Source of the DNA: Embiotoca jacksoni
Taxonomy: Eukaryota; Chordata; Actinopteri; Embiotocidae
Length of the DNA: 64,000 nucleotides
Direction: 5' to 3'
Assembly (NCBI GenBank): GCA_022577435.1
Contig: JAKOON010000009.1
Span: 9,768,911-9,832,910 of the forward strand
Shown: in pieces, positions 63,201 through 64,000 of the stretch
Layout of the letters: each line of letters starts with the position of its first letter
How positions within the stretch are numbered: the first letter of the stretch is position 1
Notes under the pieces: model-generated
Databases searched by the model: none
What the model was told of the DNA's origin: nothing
Seen by the model: only the letters and a program-made list of their open reading frames with translations
Program-made: the position numbers and the translations under genes

Positions 63201-64000
63201 TGACGACGGCAGAGTTTTGAGGAAACCACCCTGTGCATACTTACCAAATGCAATCAGCACCAGTGTGTAAGTAATCAATATATGGAAGGCGATTTTGGTC
63301 TCGAGACCAGCATGAGGTAGAAAAGACCATGCCAATATTTAGCCAGGGAATGGTCACCCCTGCAGAGACAGGGCGGTTTGAAAAAGACAAACCAGAACAT
63401 TAGTAACTTCAGGTTACACAGCAGAAACAAAATCACACAATAACATCTGAGGTGTGCAGCTACTGAAGTAAAAGTAAAAGTCAATATTTGCATTTTTTTT
63501 TTTTTTTTTCTGGAACCAACACTTCAAACTATGTGACAACTCGTTCCTTCGTGGTACTAAATATAAGTGGAGGCATTGCAGCTTTTTTTTGTTTTGAGCA
63601 GCTACAGCTTATGCTGTATGAAACAACCTTTAGGAAAGTTCCGAGAGATCCTTACCAGGCACAGCACCCAGATGTCTCAGTATGGATCCAGAGTTATTCG
63701 GGAGGACACTGAGGTTCCATCCATGTCTGAGGAAAGGAGGAAAAGAAAAAAGAAAGGGTCTTCATATTTTGAGAGATACCAGCAGGAGATAGCTCCGTTG
63801 TTACTCTTGAATACGATGACAGTTCCTTTTGAATGTATCACTACTGAGGTTCACACTGTTTGATCAGTTAACAGGTCAAGATTGCAGACTTGCAACACTG
63901 GCAGAATATTTTGTCCAAACTTATGAGGTACATACGAAGTAACTTACTTTGAAAATGGCTCTGATTTTCCTGTGGGGAAACCACTGCCATGTGTACTGGT
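59588..64000 (-). CDS. jarid2: Jarid2 (Jumonji), C-terminal 401 residues, nine exons, cut by the window edge
   Basis: Nine exons on the minus strand join in frame: 64000-63948, 63726-63656, 63359-63245, 63087-62982, 62858-62676, 61859-61729, 61188-61002, 60502-60395 and 59839-59588 (stop). They encode the JmjC domain (from FPTGKSEPFSKHGWN to FATPHWMNLGYQ), then the C5HC2 zinc finger, then a tail with KRGPRKRATVEV. The match to vertebrate JARID2 is nearly colinear. JARID2 is a nuclear accessory subunit of Polycomb repressive complex 2. Its JmjC domain lacks the iron ligands of active demethylases: here the usual HxD/E is S-R-D and the second His is Val (GAFVSKV). The first part of the protein (ARID, PRC2-binding region) lies to the right of the window. 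The a/b paralogue is undetermined. Confidence 0.97.
60239..60280 (+). repeat. (CA)n microsatellite in jarid2 intron
   Basis: Lies in the intron between the last two jarid2 coding exons. It is TG in the transcript. Confidence 0.95.
60395..60502 (-). CDS. jarid2: jarid2 exon, second half of C5HC2 zinc finger
   Basis: A 108-nt exon (36 codons) with acceptor ctgcgcag and donor GACGAG|gtaaac. It encodes VVQETDNVVFCLECALRYVE and KHKSCRGLKMMYRYDE, with the C-x2-C, His and final Cys of the finger. Confidence 0.96.
61002..61188 (-). CDS. jarid2: jarid2 exon, first half of C5HC2 zinc finger
   Basis: A 187-nt exon with acceptor gtccaatag and donor ATG|gtgagtg. It encodes NIEMRQRKELYNAGLLSSAR, YGTHDGS, a KKPRGKW basic patch, then RRCQICQHLCYLSM. 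The C-x2-C-x3-C cysteines start the zinc finger. Confidence 0.96.
61729..61859 (-). CDS. jarid2: jarid2 exon between JmjC domain and zinc finger
   Basis: A 131-nt exon with acceptor cttgcgcag and donor CTCAG|gtatgat. It encodes CIAKPFSMEKLLYQIATAES and KRDNGLLLTTISALLKDLR. This is the helical linker typical of JARID2. Confidence 0.96.
62676..62858 (-). CDS. jarid2: jarid2 exon, JmjC C-terminal half
   Basis: A 183-nt exon (61 codons, phase 0 at both ends) with acceptor atcttctag and donor AAG|gtcagc. It encodes ISPEVLCHEGIKVHRTVQRS, GQFVVCFPGAFVSKVCCGYS and VSETVHFATPHWMNLGYQAA. The Val in GAFVS occupies the position of the second iron-binding His in KDM5 enzymes. Confidence 0.97.
62982..63087 (-). 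CDS. jarid2: jarid2 exon, JmjC domain
   Basis: A 106-nt exon with acceptor cctccgacag and donor ATG|gtaagtg. It encodes YSVPAEEKAKLDKVVHTLLQ and ANGTPGLEMLEKNVM. Confidence 0.96.
63245..63359 (-). CDS. jarid2: jarid2 exon, JmjC core with degenerate iron site
   Basis: A 115-nt exon with acceptor ctctgcag and donor TG|gtaagtatg. It encodes GVTIPWLNIGMVFSTSCWSR and DQNRLPYIDYLHTGADCIW. The S-R-D here replaces the HxD/E motif of catalytic JmjC enzymes, as in all JARID2 proteins. Confidence 0.96.
63656..63726 (-). CDS. jarid2: jarid2 exon, JmjC domain
   Basis: A 71-nt exon with acceptor tttcctcag and donor G|gtaagg. It encodes HGWNLSVLPNNSGSILRHLG and AVP, the stretch just before the JmjC core. 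Confidence 0.95.
63948..64000 (-). CDS. jarid2: jarid2 exon (partial), start of JmjC region
   Basis: Read on the minus strand this exon ends GSGFPTGKSEPFS plus AA, then donor gtaagttac. The AA joins the next exon to make Lys. Only 53 nt are inside the window. Confidence 0.93.

Overview
This is eukaryotic vertebrate DNA, almost certainly from a teleost fish. It is AT-rich and very rich in CA/TG, TA and tetranucleotide microsatellites. It carries teleost-type LINE, SINE and MITE fragments, and its genes are split by GT-AG introns. No bacterial operons, CRISPR arrays, rRNA or tRNA genes were seen.

Two genes are identified securely by reading translated exons. On the + strand, the last three coding exons of dysbindin (dtnbp1) lie at 46161-46328, 50443-50586 and 51009-51352. 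On the - strand, the last nine coding exons of jarid2 (Jumonji, the PRC2 accessory factor) run from the right edge at 64000 down to the stop at 59588, followed by a long 3' UTR to about 57185. All junctions keep reading frame. The two genes are convergent and tail to tail, as JARID2 and DTNBP1 are on human 6p22.3, so this is a conserved neighbourhood.

Region 1-46160 holds no exon I can assign to a known gene. The upstream dysbindin exons (N terminus and most of the coiled coil) were not found, so this stretch is probably one very large dtnbp1 intron. Two unplaced coding-like signals lie in it: a two-exon candidate at 23344-23720 encoding a short single-pass membrane N terminus, and an orphan open frame with a stop at 19377-19640. 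The rest is microsatellites, a 5'-truncated LINE with its 3' tail (9800-10380), two more tails of the same type (32060-32122, 39087-39300), a tRNA-derived SINE (13525-13815), a 428-bp terminal-inverted-repeat MITE (43889-44316) and a 167-bp foldback element (44934-45100).

The interval between the two gene ends (about 53300-57180) is filled by a short inverted-repeat element, a degenerate tandem repeat built on a palindromic CTATAG core with tRNA-like modules inside it, and a dispersed element ending in CTAAT.

No clearly new biological system was found. The points most worth checking are the unidentified membrane-protein exon pair flanked by opposed GT/CA tracts, the orphan frame at 19377, the altered dysbindin segments and the composite satellite between the gene ends.
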